A stretch of 64,000 nt of DNA from Seohaeicola sp024304985 (GTDB taxonomy: Bacteria; Pseudomonadota; Alphaproteobacteria; Rhodobacterales; Rhodobacteraceae), in assembly GCF_028802875.1 (NCBI RefSeq), contig NZ_JARAMP010000005.1, positions 124,001 through 188,000 on the forward strand, read 5' to 3'. The notes below the pieces were generated by a model. That model saw nothing but the letters and a program-made list of their open reading frames with translations. It was not told the DNA's origin and did no database searches. The position numbers were made by a program, and so were the translations under genes. Shown piece by piece: positions 26,873 through 35,686 of this stretch (its first letter is position 1; the number at the start of each line of letters is the position of its first letter).

Positions 26873-27412
26873 CTAGTCATTGTCCAACTGGTCCAGCGGC
26901 GTGGCGATCAGGCCAAGGGCGCGGGCAGCGGCCAGCGACAGGATCGGGCTGTCCAGTCCGGTTTCGGATTGATAGAGCCTGACCGCCGCGCTGGTGGCGG
27001 GGTCGATCCTGCCGCTGATCGGACCGGCATAAAGATCCCGCACGGCCAGCGCGCGTTGCAGGGTGGCGATCAACTCGGGTGTCATGGCGGCGGGGCAGGG
27101 GGTTTCGAACCATGTCACCTCGCGTTCGGTCAGGATCCGCTGACGCGTTTCGGTGCGAAAGGTGGCGGGGGTTTCGACCGTGCCATCGGCGGCCAGCCGG
27201 GCCGGGGTCACCAGCACCTGTTCGGTCACGGTCTCGATCAGGGCGGGGCTGACGATCTTGCCCCAGCAGGTGCCGGGCGGCGCGCCCTCGGGCACATCCA
27301 GCATGCTGCCCATCAGCAGATCGGCAGGATTCTCGGTGCCCACGGGCATGCAGGCGGCAAGGCCCATCAGCACCATGAGCGCCAGACGCAAGAAGGGGCG
27401 GGGTCGGATCAT
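26873..27412 (-). CDS. Lipoprotein with C-terminal peptidoglycan-binding domain
   Basis: A 179-residue exported protein. The N-terminal signal MIRPRPFLRLALMVLMGLAA is followed by a Cys (LAAC lipobox at residue ~21), so it is likely a lipoprotein. The C-terminal half (LIATLQRALAVRDLYAGPIS, then DPATSAAVRLYQSETGLDS) is a PG_binding_1 repeat that holds the cell wall. The central part is not assigned. ATG 27412 is chosen for the signal peptide. It is convergent with the DUF6525-like gene. Confidence 0.78.
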   Translation of the reverse strand: MIRPRPFLRLALMVLMGLAACMPVGTENPADLLMGSMLDVPEGAPPGTCWGKIVSPALIETVTEQVLVTPARLAADGTVETPATFRTETRQRILTEREVTWFETPCPAAMTPELIATLQRALAVRDLYAGPISGRIDPATSAAVRLYQSETGLDSPILSLAAARALGLIATPLDQLDND

Positions 27413-27592
27413 CGGTCGGTCATCTGCTCTGTTGCCCCCGGTCTGGCCCGGCTGTCCTGCCGGGGCTTTGCCCGGTTCGGGTGAACCTAGCGGCTTTTGG
27501 GCAGGGCGCAATGCCTCTTGACGGGGGCAGAACCTGTTGCGCTCACTCAAATGCAGGTCTGCATGGGTGCACACAAGTCATGACAACAGGCT

Positions 27593-27973
27593 TTAGCGGC
27601 GGGGCGGCGGGATCAGCGCGGCCTCGTCCTGCAACAGCAGGTCCAGCATGTCCGAGATATCCTCGATCCGTTCCGCGATCAGATGCGACACGCCTCCCTC
27701 ATGCTGCATCCGGCCCGTCACGCGCAACAGGCGGCCCGCGATGATGGCGCGGCGGAACTGCTCATAGAACTTGCGCCAGACGATCACATTGATCACGCCC
27801 GTCTCATCCTCCAGCGTCAGGAAGATCACGCCCTTGGCGGTGCCGGGCCGCTGGCGCAGGATCACCAGCCCCGCCACGGTCACGCGGTGCCCCGTGCTGA
27901 CATAGCCCAGATGCGCCGCAGGGGTGCAAGCGGGGGCAGGCGGAGAGGTAGGGGAAGCGGGTCTGGCAGGCAT
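27593..27973 (-). CDS. Stand-alone C-terminal OB-fold of error-prone DNA polymerase DnaE2 (probable remnant)
   Basis: A 126-residue frame whose residues ~20-115 match the C-terminal OB-fold of DnaE2 (ImuC): TGHRVTVAGLVILRQRPG, then KGVIFLTLEDETGVINVIVW and GRLLRVTGRMQHEGGV. A complete DnaE2 has more than 1000 residues; the polymerase, PHP and helix-hairpin-helix parts are absent, and neither imuA nor imuB is near. The ATG at 27973 lies two bases after a LexA box and about six bases after a good -10, so the mRNA may be leaderless. An in-frame ATG at 28000 would sit inside the promoter and is rejected. It may be a deletion remnant of an imuA-imuB-dnaE2 cassette or a retained small SOS protein. 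Confidence 0.75.
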   Translation of the reverse strand: MPARPASPTSPPAPACTPAAHLGYVSTGHRVTVAGLVILRQRPGTAKGVIFLTLEDETGVINVIVWRKFYEQFRRAIIAGRLLRVTGRMQHEGGVSHLIAERIEDISDMLDLLLQDEAALIPPPRR

Positions 27974-27975
27974 GA

Positions 27976-28008
27976 GAACAATATAGGAACATCTGGCCAA
28001 TGCCGCAA
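27976..28008 (-). promoter_or_regulatory. SOS promoter: LexA box overlapping -10, with -35
   Basis: On the minus strand, TTGCGG (28003-28008) and TATATT (27980-27985) are 17 bp apart, a good sigma-70 promoter. GTTC-CTATATT-GTTC (27976-27990) is a perfect alphaproteobacterial LexA box (GTTC-N7-GTTC) covering the -10. The predicted transcript start falls at or near the ATG of the DnaE2 remnant. Confidence 0.8.
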
Positions 28009-28125
28009 GCCGGGATCACAGGGCGCGCGCGCCCTTGGGGAAAACTGCACAAAAGGGGCTGGAACGCCCTGCGATGCTTGTCTAGGTAGGGGTGAAACAG
28101 GACATCAACCGGAGTCTGCACGGAC

Positions 28126-28449
28126 ATGGCGAAAATCACATATATCGAGCATAACGGAACCGAACATGTCGTCGAGGTGCCCAACGGTCTGACCGTGATG
28201 GAAGGTGCCCGCGACAACAACATCCCCGGCATCGAGGCCGATTGCGGCGGCGCCTGCGCCTGCTCGACCTGCCATGTCTATATCCATCCCGACTGGGTGG
28301 AAAAACTGCCCGCCAAGGACGACATGGAAGAGGATATGCTGGACTTCGCCTATCAGCCCGACACCGCCCGCTCGCGCCTGACCTGCCAGATCAAGGTGAC
28401 CGACGCGCTGGACGGTCTGGTCGTGCAGATGCCGGAAAAGCAGATCTGA
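28126..28449 (+). CDS. [2Fe-2S] ferredoxin, adrenodoxin type
   Basis: A 107-residue plant/vertebrate-adrenodoxin-like ferredoxin that carries electrons in the cytoplasm, typically for iron-sulfur cluster assembly or P450s. Cluster ligands are Cys40, Cys46 and Cys49 in DCGGACACSTCHVYI and Cys87 in RLTCQIK; the acidic patch KDDMEEDMLDFA for partner docking is present. It starts MAKITYIEHNGTEHVVEVP. No isc or suf gene is adjacent, and it seems to be a single-gene unit. Confidence 0.93.
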   Translation: MAKITYIEHNGTEHVVEVPNGLTVMEGARDNNIPGIEADCGGACACSTCHVYIHPDWVEKLPAKDDMEEDMLDFAYQPDTARSRLTCQIKVTDALDGLVVQMPEKQI

Positions 28450-28575
28450 TCTATCAGGCACCCGCACTGGATCAAGGCGCGCGATCGCTGACATGCGGGG
28501 TGGCGATGCAACGGTTGTTTGGGGCAGTTTATCCCTGCAACATTATCGAACCTCAGTTCATGCCGCAGCGGTAGC

Positions 28576-28610
28576 CGATCGCCGCCCCGGGGGTGGCGTG
28601 TCGGCGATCG
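28576..28610. other. Inverted repeat in the gap after the ferredoxin gene
   Basis: CGATCGCC (28576-28583) faces GGCGATCG (28603-28610) with a 19-nt spacer. It lies in a 237-bp gap between the ferredoxin gene and the 3' end of the next minus-strand gene. There is no T-run. I see nothing else definite in this gap. Confidence 0.3.
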
Positions 28611-28686
28611 CGCGGCGGTGCTGCGCACCTTGATTCCGCGCGGGGTACCTGTTGGCAACCGTGCGGACTGTCTCGACCCTATGACG

Positions 28687-29271
28687 TCAAACCCCCTCGA
28701 CCTCCGCCACCACCTCGGCCGGAGTCCGTTGCCGCCGCCCGCGCCCCGGCGCATAGGTCCGCAGCAGCGCCAGACCCAGAAGGCCGATCAGCGTGACGGG
28801 AATCCCCCAGTTCACGAAGGCCATCAGATCCTGCCCCGTCGCCAGCGCCAGAACCGGCGCGGCCAGAGCCCCCGCCAGCAGCGCCACACCCAGAACCCGC
28901 AGCGCCGCCGCCGTGCCCGCCGACGGCTCGCTCTCCACATCCAGCCCCGGTTGCGCCGCCATAAGCGCGCGCAGCACATCCGCCACGCAGGCGCGGAAAG
29001 CCATGTCATCCGGCCCGCCCACCAGCGCGCGGCGATAGAGATGCTGCCGGATCGCGCGGCGCTGCGTGCCGTCCTCCAGCCGCAACACCCGCGTCAGGCT
29101 TTGCCCCGCCCGCGACGCGCTCCAATGGGCAAAGGTCACCGCCGCAAGCTCCATCCGCCAGAGCGTGCCGCCCTTGGCGTCCTCGCAAACCAGCGCCCCG
29201 TCCGCCAGCACATAGGTCAGGGGCGATTTGATCAGCGCGGGCTTGACCGCGTGGCGGCGCGGTTTTCTCAC
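28687..29271 (-). CDS. Membrane protein of unknown function downstream of purD
   Basis: A 194-residue protein starting at GTG 29271, which overlaps the purD stop (GTGA). The N-terminal ~110 residues are soluble (SPLTYVLADGALVCEDAKGG, then a PH-like pattern), and the C-terminal part has two helices (AAALRVLGVALLAGALAAPV and GIPVTLIGLLGLALLRTYA) and an Arg-rich tail. I do not recognise a family. It is most likely translated together with purD. Confidence 0.65.
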   Translation of the reverse strand: MRKPRRHAVKPALIKSPLTYVLADGALVCEDAKGGTLWRMELAAVTFAHWSASRAGQSLTRVLRLEDGTQRRAIRQHLYRRALVGGPDDMAFRACVADVLRALMAAQPGLDVESEPSAGTAAALRVLGVALLAGALAAPVLALATGQDLMAFVNWGIPVTLIGLLGLALLRTYAPGRGRRQRTPAEVVAEVEGV

Positions 29272-30530
29272 AGCGCCCGCCAGCCGATGTCGCGGCGGCA
29301 GAACCCGCCGGGCCAGTCGATCGCATCGACCATCGCATAAGCGCGCGCCTGCGCCTCGGCCAGTGTCGCGCCCCGCGCGGTCACGTTCAGCACGCGGCCG
29401 CCATTGGCGGTGAACTGACCCTTGTCCCGCGCCGTGCCGGCGTGGAAACACATATGGAAACTGTCCTCGGGCAATCCGTCCAGCCCGCCGATCACGCTGC
29501 CCTTGGCATAATCGCCCGGATAGCCATTGGCCGCCATCACCACGGTCAACGCATGGTCATCCGCCCAATGCACCTGCGCATCCGCCAGACGCCCCTCGGC
29601 ACAGGCCAGCATCAGGTCCAGCGCCTGCGCGCCCAGCCGCATCATCAGCACCTGACATTCGGGATCGCCAAATCGCACGTTGTATTCCACCAGGCGGGGC
29701 TGGCCGTCCTTGATCATCAACCCGGCATAGAGCACGCCCTGATAGGGCATCCCGCGCCGCGCCATTTCATCCATGCAGGGCTTGACGATCTGCTCCATCG
29801 CCAAGGTCGCTATGGCATCCGACAACACCGGGGCAGGGGAATAGGCCCCCATCCCGCCGGTATTCGGCCCCGTGTCGCCATCGCCCACGCGCTTGTGATC
29901 CTGCGCCGTGCCGATGGCCAGCACATCCTTGCCATCGCACAGGACAAAGAACGACGCCTCCTCGCCCTCCATGAACTCTTCGATCACCACTTCGGCCCCC
30001 GCGCCACCAAAGGCTCCGCCGAACATGTCATCGACCGCGGCCAAGGCTTCCGCCTCGGTCATCGCCACGATCACGCCCTTGCCCGCGGCCAGACCATCGG
30101 CCTTGACCACGATGGGCGCGCCCTGTTCGCGGATATGGGCGCGCGCGGCGTCCGCATCGGAGAAATGGCCATAGCCTGCGGTGGGCGCATTCACAGCCGC
30201 GCAGATCTCCTTGGTGAAGGCCTTGCTCGCCTCCAGCATCGCTGCCGCCTTCGAGGGGCCAAACACGTTGAACCCCGCCTCGCGCAGACGGTCGCTGATG
30301 CCTGCGGCCAAGGGGGCTTCCGGCCCCACGATGATGAAATCAATGGCGTTCTCGTCGCAGAAATTCACCACCGCCGCGCCGTTGAGCACATCCAGATCTG
30401 CACATTCCGCGATCTGCGCGATGCCCGCATTGCCCGGCGCCACGATCAGCTTGTCGCATTTGGGGTTCTGCATCACGGCCCATGCCAGCGCATGTTCACG
30501 CCCGCCGCTGCCGAGGATCAGGATATTCAT
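29268..30530 (-). CDS. purD: Phosphoribosylamine-glycine ligase (GAR synthetase)
   Basis: A 420-residue ATP-grasp enzyme making glycinamide ribonucleotide, the second step of purine synthesis. The N-terminus MNILILGSGGREHALAWA binds phosphoribosylamine, KADGLAAGKGVIVA and EEFMEGEEASFF are ATP-grasp motifs, and the signature TGPNTGGMGAYSPAP is complete. The C-terminus is normal in length. The next gene starts inside its stop codon (GTGA). xseA is divergent. Confidence 0.97.
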   Translation of the reverse strand: MNILILGSGGREHALAWAVMQNPKCDKLIVAPGNAGIAQIAECADLDVLNGAAVVNFCDENAIDFIIVGPEAPLAAGISDRLREAGFNVFGPSKAAAMLEASKAFTKEICAAVNAPTAGYGHFSDADAARAHIREQGAPIVVKADGLAAGKGVIVAMTEAEALAAVDDMFGGAFGGAGAEVVIEEFMEGEEASFFVLCDGKDVLAIGTAQDHKRVGDGDTGPNTGGMGAYSPAPVLSDAIATLAMEQIVKPCMDEMARRGMPYQGVLYAGLMIKDGQPRLVEYNVRFGDPECQVLMMRLGAQALDLMLACAEGRLADAQVHWADDHALTVVMAANGYPGDYAKGSVIGGLDGLPEDSFHMCFHAGTARDKGQFTANGGRVLNVTARGATLAEAQARAYAMVDAIDWPGGFCRRDIGWRAL

Positions 30531-30613
30531 GGCGCTCTCCCGCTTGGCCTTTGTCGTGCCCCGCTTTAAGGTGCCGCGACCCCTTAGACAAGCCAGAGGG
30601 AAGGCCCGCCCGC

Positions 30614-32110
30614 ATGTCCGATCTTCTCGACGATGACGCCCCCCTGCCGCAAGGCGGGCAGAACAACCCCGAATACACCGTATCCGAGATTTCGGGCGCC
30701 GTGAAACGGGTGCTGGAGGGCGAGTTTTCCCATGTCCGCATCCGGGGCGAGCTGGGCCGCGTGACCATGCCGCGCTCAGGGCATATCTATCTGGATCTCA
30801 AGGATGACCGCTCGGTGCTGGCCGCGGTGATCTGGAAAGGTGTCGCCGCCCGCCTGTCGGTGCAGCCCGAAGAGGGGATGGAAGTGATCGCCACGGGCCG
30901 CATCACCACCTTCGGCGGGCAATCGAAATACCAGCTGATCATCGAGGATATCGAACCCGCAGGGGCAGGGGCCTTGATGGCGATGCTGGACAAGCGCCGT
31001 CGGATGCTGGCCGCCGAGGGGCTGTTTGACGACACCCGCAAGCAGCCGATCCCCTATCTGCCCGAGATCATCGGCGTCGTCACCTCTCCCACCGGGGCGG
31101 TGATCCGCGATATCCTGCACCGCCTGCGCGACCGTTTCCCGCGCAAGGTGCTGATCTGGCCTGTCGCCGTGCAGGGCGCCAATTGCGCGGCGGAAGTCGC
31201 CCGCGCCATCCACGGCTTCAACGCCATGACACCCGGCGGCGCGCTGCCACGCCCCGATCTGATCATCGTGGCGCGCGGTGGCGGCTCGCTTGAGGATCTG
31301 TGGGGGTTCAACGAGGAAATCGTCGTCCGCGCCGCTGCCGCCTCGCGCATCCCGCTGATTTCCGCCGTGGGGCACGAAACCGATACGACCCTCATCGACT
31401 ATGCCGCCGACCGCCGCGCGCCCACGCCCACGGCGGCGGCGGAAATGGCCGTGCCCGTGCGGCTGGACCTTCTGGCATGGCTGGACGGGCAATCGGGCCG
31501 CCTGACCCGCGCCTTGACGGGCGGCGTATCCTTGCGCGCCCAACGCCTGCGCGATCTGTCCCGCGCCTTGCCGCGCGCCGAGACGCTGCTCGACGCCCCG
31601 CGCCAGCGGCTTGACGTGATGTCCGACCGCCTGCCCGCCGCCCTGATCCGCTCGGTCCAGTTGCGCCGCGTCGCCCTGTCCGATCACGCGGGCGCGCTGC
31701 GCCCGGCCCTCCTGCGCCGTGCCATTCAGGCCGAGCGGCGCAATCTGGCCGTGGCATCGGATCGCCTCAGCCTTGACCGTTTCCGCGCCGATCTGGAGCG
31801 CAAGAACCGCGACCTCACAACCCTCTCGCGCCGCCTGTCGGATGCGGGCCAGCGACAGGTGAAGTCTTGGCGGCAACGCATTGAAGAACAAGACCGCCTG
31901 CGCCTGACACTGGGATACGAGGCGACCTTGCAGCGCGGCTATGCCGTGGTGCGCGGCGAGGATGGCGCGGTGCTGACCACCAAGGCAGACGCCGCCAAGG
32001 CCCGCGCGCTGGAAATCCAGTTCAGCGATGGCCGGCTTGCCGTCGGCGGCAAACCCGCACCCAAACCGGCTGGCAAGATCCCGCCACCAGAACAGGGCAG
32101 TCTGCTTTAA
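30614..32110 (+). CDS. xseA: Exodeoxyribonuclease VII large subunit
   Basis: A 498-residue nuclease subunit that degrades single-stranded DNA to oligonucleotides together with XseB. The N-terminal OB-fold (EYTVSEISGAVKRVLEGEF, HIYLDLKDDRS) is followed by the catalytic domain with GVVTSPTGAVIRDILHRLRD, ARGGGSLEDLWGFNEE and SAVGHETDTTLIDYAADRRA, then a long helical coiled coil. ATG 30614 (MSDLLDDDAP) is chosen; the upstream open frame is antisense to purD. The 3' end overlaps the convergent alkB-like gene by 4 bp. xseB is not adjacent. Confidence 0.96.
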   Translation: MSDLLDDDAPLPQGGQNNPEYTVSEISGAVKRVLEGEFSHVRIRGELGRVTMPRSGHIYLDLKDDRSVLAAVIWKGVAARLSVQPEEGMEVIATGRITTFGGQSKYQLIIEDIEPAGAGALMAMLDKRRRMLAAEGLFDDTRKQPIPYLPEIIGVVTSPTGAVIRDILHRLRDRFPRKVLIWPVAVQGANCAAEVARAIHGFNAMTPGGALPRPDLIIVARGGGSLEDLWGFNEEIVVRAAAASRIPLISAVGHETDTTLIDYAADRRAPTPTAAAEMAVPVRLDLLAWLDGQSGRLTRALTGGVSLRAQRLRDLSRALPRAETLLDAPRQRLDVMSDRLPAALIRSVQLRRVALSDHAGALRPALLRRAIQAERRNLAVASDRLSLDRFRADLERKNRDLTTLSRRLSDAGQRQVKSWRQRIEEQDRLRLTLGYEATLQRGYAVVRGEDGAVLTTKADAAKARALEIQFSDGRLAVGGKPAPKPAGKIPPPEQGSLL

Positions 32111-33126
32111 CGGCCCATCCAGCGCCGCGCGCGCCGGTCCATCATCCGCCGCCAGAGCGGCGGAACCAGCGCCGCCACCGCCATCACCGGCACGGCACGC
32201 GGCAGCAGCGGCATTTCCGCCTCAAGCCGCAGCGCCGGGTAGGGGCGCGCAGGATGCGCATGATGATCCGAATGGCGCGGCGCGTTCAGCATCATCGCGC
32301 TCGACCACGCCTGCGGCGCGTTCCACGAATGACGCGCCCCGACGGGTTCCAGCCGCCCATCCGCCAGCCTTGCCCGCGTCAGCCCGTAATGCTGGATGTA
32401 ATCCGACAGCAGGATCTGCACCTGCGCATAGGCCGCGATCCCCAGCAGGCCCGGAACACCGCCCCACCCCGCCAGCCCAAAGGCCAGCGCCAGCGCCAGC
32501 AACGCACCCAGACCATAGCCCAGATAGGGATGCGTCCACCCCGGCGCAGGCACCGATGCCCGCGCGCGCAGCGCCGACTCCGCCCGTAGCCCCGCCATGA
32601 ACGATCCCGCCCAGGCGCGCGGCGCATAGCGCCAGAACCCCATCCCCAGCGGGGCGGAGGCCGGATCGTCGGCGGTGCCCACATGCACATGATGCACCCG
32701 CAGATGGCTGGAGGCGTGATGCCCCATCAGCACCGCACAATAAACCGCGCGCCCCAAGACCCGCATCCATGTCGCCCGCCGATGAATCAGCTCATGCGCC
32801 ACCGGATGGCCGATCTGGCCAAAGGCCAGCCCCCAGCCGATCACCAGCCCCAGCAGTTCCACCGCCGCAAAGCCCGCGCCGAAGGCCCGCACCGCCAGAA
32901 CCAGCCCCGCCAGCAACAGCAGCGCCAGCACCACGGCCAGCCCGTCACCGCTGGGAAATTCGTCATCCCGCCCTGTCACCGCCGCTGCGTGGCGCATCAG
33001 GTGGTCGGCGGCCCATGTAAAGACGGTGATCATCACAATGCCCGCCGCGACCCACCAGCCGCCAACAAGGCTGCCAAGGATCAGCAGGGTCAGGGGGGCA
33101 ATCGTGGCAATGGCAAACAGGAACAT
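32107..33126 (-). CDS. alkB: AlkB-type alkane 1-monooxygenase
   Basis: A 339-residue inner-membrane non-heme di-iron hydroxylase for terminal hydroxylation of medium-chain alkanes. The His clusters are HELIHRR, the HASSHLRVHHVHVG box and RHSDHHAHP, and QHYGL before the last box is typical. About six helices surround them. It is at the short end for the family. No rubredoxin, rubredoxin reductase or alcohol dehydrogenase lies nearby. A related membrane fatty-acid hydroxylase function cannot be excluded. Confidence 0.85.
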   Translation of the reverse strand: MFLFAIATIAPLTLLILGSLVGGWWVAAGIVMITVFTWAADHLMRHAAAVTGRDDEFPSGDGLAVVLALLLLAGLVLAVRAFGAGFAAVELLGLVIGWGLAFGQIGHPVAHELIHRRATWMRVLGRAVYCAVLMGHHASSHLRVHHVHVGTADDPASAPLGMGFWRYAPRAWAGSFMAGLRAESALRARASVPAPGWTHPYLGYGLGALLALALAFGLAGWGGVPGLLGIAAYAQVQILLSDYIQHYGLTRARLADGRLEPVGARHSWNAPQAWSSAMMLNAPRHSDHHAHPARPYPALRLEAEMPLLPRAVPVMAVAALVPPLWRRMMDRRARRWMGR

Positions 33127-33179
33127 GGCAAACCGGTCCGCGTCGGGTCAGGTCCGCCGCAGCGGGGTCAGAGCCCGCG

Positions 33180-33635
33180 TCACGTCCCCACCTCCGGGCC
33201 AAGGCACATCATCGGCTCGGGGCTGCGCGTGATCTCGTAAAGCGTGGTCTGGCTTGGATCATCCTCGAACCGGGCCACGATCCCGCCGGGGGTCTGATAG
33301 AAGCTCCAGCATTGCGGATCGGGATTGTCGTCATAGACAAAGCAGATCATGCCGTTCTCCTCATACCACTCCCCTTCCTGACAGCGGCCATCCAGAAAGG
33401 ACCAGCGCACCCGACGGTTGTCCATATACTCCTCGGCACCATAGGGCGCGGCCCCGGTGCCATAGGTAAAGGTCTGCCCGCGCGTATAGGCATCAAAGGC
33501 GGCCCCATCCATCGGGCTGCCTGTCTGCGCGCGCAGGGTGATGGCGGACAAAAGCAGCAGACCCACTGCCAGAAGGGCCGACAGGATCAGACGGGGCAGG
33601 GCGGGTGCGAACAGGGGGGGTAACGGATGTCTCAT
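33180..33635 (-). CDS. Exported protein of unknown function
   Basis: A 151-residue protein with a signal peptide or anchor (LPRLILSALLAVGLLLLSAI). The mature part is aromatic and acidic with four Cys (DGRCQEGEWYEENGMICFVY, DPQCWSFY, PMMCLGPEVG), which may form two disulfides in the periplasm. The pattern recalls small secreted proteins conserved in Rhodobacterales, but I do not know a function. ATG 33635 is chosen because it gives a normal signal peptide; the frame is open to 33788. Confidence 0.65.
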   Translation of the reverse strand: MRHPLPPLFAPALPRLILSALLAVGLLLLSAITLRAQTGSPMDGAAFDAYTRGQTFTYGTGAAPYGAEEYMDNRRVRWSFLDGRCQEGEWYEENGMICFVYDDNPDPQCWSFYQTPGGIVARFEDDPSQTTLYEITRSPEPMMCLGPEVGT

Positions 33636-33826
33636 GCGCGCATCCTGCCCCAGTCCACCCCGATTTGGCCAGTGATCAAACAGTCGCGGCACAGGGGTCA
33701 GCGGATATCCCCAACGGCGCCCGCACACCTGCACGGCCGCGTGACCCATGGGACAGATTGACCCTGGGGGGCTTTCAAAACCGACCAAGAGGGTCTAGGT
33801 GAAAGCAAACACCCCGCGAGGCCGCC

Positions 33827-35257
33827 ATGTCATTTTTCGGCAAACTCAAACAACGCCTGTTCACCTCCTCGTCCCGGCTGGACCAGGGGCTGGATGCGAT
33901 CGTGGCACAGGGCGGCGCGGCAGAGGTCGAAGACGACACGCGCCTGACGTCGCAGGACCCCGATCCCACCCCCGAGGTCGAGCCTGTCCCCGCGCCGGAG
34001 CCGGAGCCTGTGCCCGAACCGGACACGCCTGCACCGGAACCCGAACCCTTGCCTGTGCCCGAACCGCAGGAACCCGAGGAACCGGACTATCCCGCCGAAG
34101 TGCCCGAAGACCCCGACACCCCCGAAGAGGCACCCGAGGAAATCCCCGGCTATGACCAGCCCGAGGAAATGCCCGGCGACTGGCCCTCGGAAGTGCCCGC
34201 CCCGCAGGGGGACATCATGCCCGGCCCGGCGCCGATGGAAATTCCCTTGGGCACACCGTCCGAAATGCCGATGGACCGGGCCATGGCCGTGGCCGACTCC
34301 GGGGCCGCGAAGGTCGGTTTTCTGGGCCGTCTGCTGGGCCGCTCTGCCGCGTCCACATCCGCCGCTGTGGCCGAAGCCGAACCCGTTGCCAGAATCCCTG
34401 CCGCGCCTGCCGGTCCGGTGGTGCGCCGCGTGCTGGACGATGCGATGCTGGAACAGCTTGAAGAGTTGCTCATCGCCTCTGATATGGGCGTGGACACCGC
34501 GCTGCGCGTGACGGCCAACCTTGCCGAAGGGCGCTATGGCCGGAAACTCTCGGTCACCGATATCAAGCGCGCTCTGGCGGATGAGATCGCGCGCATCATG
34601 GAACCCGTGGCCCGCCCCATGCCGATTTTCCCCAAGACCCCGCAGGTCGTGCTGGTCGTGGGCGTGAACGGCTCGGGCAAGACCACGACCATCGGCAAGC
34701 TGGCCAGCCAGTTCCGCGCCGCCGGCAAGACCGTGATCATCGCCGCAGGCGACACCTTCCGCGCCGCCGCTGTGGAACAGTTGCAGGTCTGGGGACAGCG
34801 CGCGGGCGTGCCCGTCCTGACCGCGCCCGAAGGATCGGACCCCGCCAGCCTTGCCTTCGACGCCATGACACGGGCCGAGGCCGAGGGCGCGGACCTGCTC
34901 TTGATCGACACGGCAGGCCGCTTGCAGAACCGCGCCGATCTGATGGAGGAGCTGTCCAAGATCGTCCGCGTCATCCGCAAGAAGGACCCGTCCGCCCCCC
35001 ACAACACCCTGCTGGTGCTGGACGCCACGACCGGCCAGAACGCGCTCAGCCAGGTGGAAATCTTCCGCAAGCTGGCCGATGTGTCGGGCCTCGTGATGAC
35101 CAAGCTGGACGGTACCGCCAAGGGCGGCGTGCTGGTGGCGCTGGCCGACAAGTTCGGTCTGCCCATCCATGCGATCGGCGTGGGCGAGCAGATCGACGAT
35201 CTGGCACCTTTCGACCCCGAGGATTTCGCAAAGGCGCTGACGGGTCTGGATGCGTGA
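33827..35257 (+). CDS. ftsY: Signal recognition particle receptor FtsY
   Basis: A 476-residue GTPase that docks SRP-ribosome complexes at the membrane translocon. Residues ~40-160 form a Pro/Glu-rich acidic A domain with PEPEP-like repeats; the N domain follows (LEQLEELLIASDMGVDTALR), then the G domain with P-loop GVNGSGKTT (279-287), DTFRAAAVEQL, DTAGRLQNRADLM and TKLDGTAKGG, ending in GVGEQIDDLAPFDPEDFAKA. The long acidic extension explains the length. A small unknown gene and a DMT permease follow in the same direction. Confidence 0.97.
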   Translation: MSFFGKLKQRLFTSSSRLDQGLDAIVAQGGAAEVEDDTRLTSQDPDPTPEVEPVPAPEPEPVPEPDTPAPEPEPLPVPEPQEPEEPDYPAEVPEDPDTPEEAPEEIPGYDQPEEMPGDWPSEVPAPQGDIMPGPAPMEIPLGTPSEMPMDRAMAVADSGAAKVGFLGRLLGRSAASTSAAVAEAEPVARIPAAPAGPVVRRVLDDAMLEQLEELLIASDMGVDTALRVTANLAEGRYGRKLSVTDIKRALADEIARIMEPVARPMPIFPKTPQVVLVVGVNGSGKTTTIGKLASQFRAAGKTVIIAAGDTFRAAAVEQLQVWGQRAGVPVLTAPEGSDPASLAFDAMTRAEAEGADLLLIDTAGRLQNRADLMEELSKIVRVIRKKDPSAPHNTLLVLDATTGQNALSQVEIFRKLADVSGLVMTKLDGTAKGGVLVALADKFGLPIHAIGVGEQIDDLAPFDPEDFAKALTGLDA

Positions 35258-35269
35258 GAATTGACCTTG

Positions 35270-35686
35270 ATGCTTGAAATAAGACGGACAACGGATTTCC
35301 AGCCCGACATCACCGCCCTCGAGGCGGTGATCGACGGCGCACGCCTGCGCGAGGCGGACGAGATCGAGGACTGGCCCGATGACCGGCTGGTCATGAGCGA
35401 ATGCGTGGTCTTGAACGACGGTCAGGTCGTGGGCTTTGGCCGCATGATCTGGGACGCGCATCTGGATGTGCCGCCGCGCATCTTCGATCTGTGCCTGCTG
35501 CCCGAACATCGCAACACCTTCGTGCTGGACACGCTGGAACAGGAACTGATCGACGAATACGCCTTCGCCGCCGAAGGGGGCGATATCGTGATCGGCCGCG
35601 AGGGCGATGAGATCGACATTTCCCGCCGCGCCCGCGAACTCCATGACGAAAGCCTTGGGCGCAGCCCCGGACGGCTGCGCGCATGA
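35270..35686 (+). CDS. Hypothetical protein downstream of ftsY
   Basis: A 138-residue acidic cytoplasmic protein. MLEIRRTTDFQPDITALEAV and the strand-like VVLNDGQVVGFGRMIWDA give a weak GNAT acetyltransferase flavour, but the acetyl-CoA motif is not clear. It starts 12 bp after ftsY and its stop overlaps the next start by ATGA, so all three genes are likely one transcript. ATG 35270 is preferred to a TTG at 35261. Confidence 0.6.
   Translation: MLEIRRTTDFQPDITALEAVIDGARLREADEIEDWPDDRLVMSECVVLNDGQVVGFGRMIWDAHLDVPPRIFDLCLLPEHRNTFVLDTLEQELIDEYAFAAEGGDIVIGREGDEIDISRRARELHDESLGRSPGRLRA

Noticed and set aside
27593..28000. Longer start (ATG at 28000) for the DnaE2 OB-fold frame
   Set aside because: It would place the first nine codons over the -10 and LexA box; ATG 27973 directly follows the promoter.
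33830..35644. 604-residue open frame on the minus strand
   Set aside because: Antisense to ftsY; the plus-strand GTPase motifs are complete.
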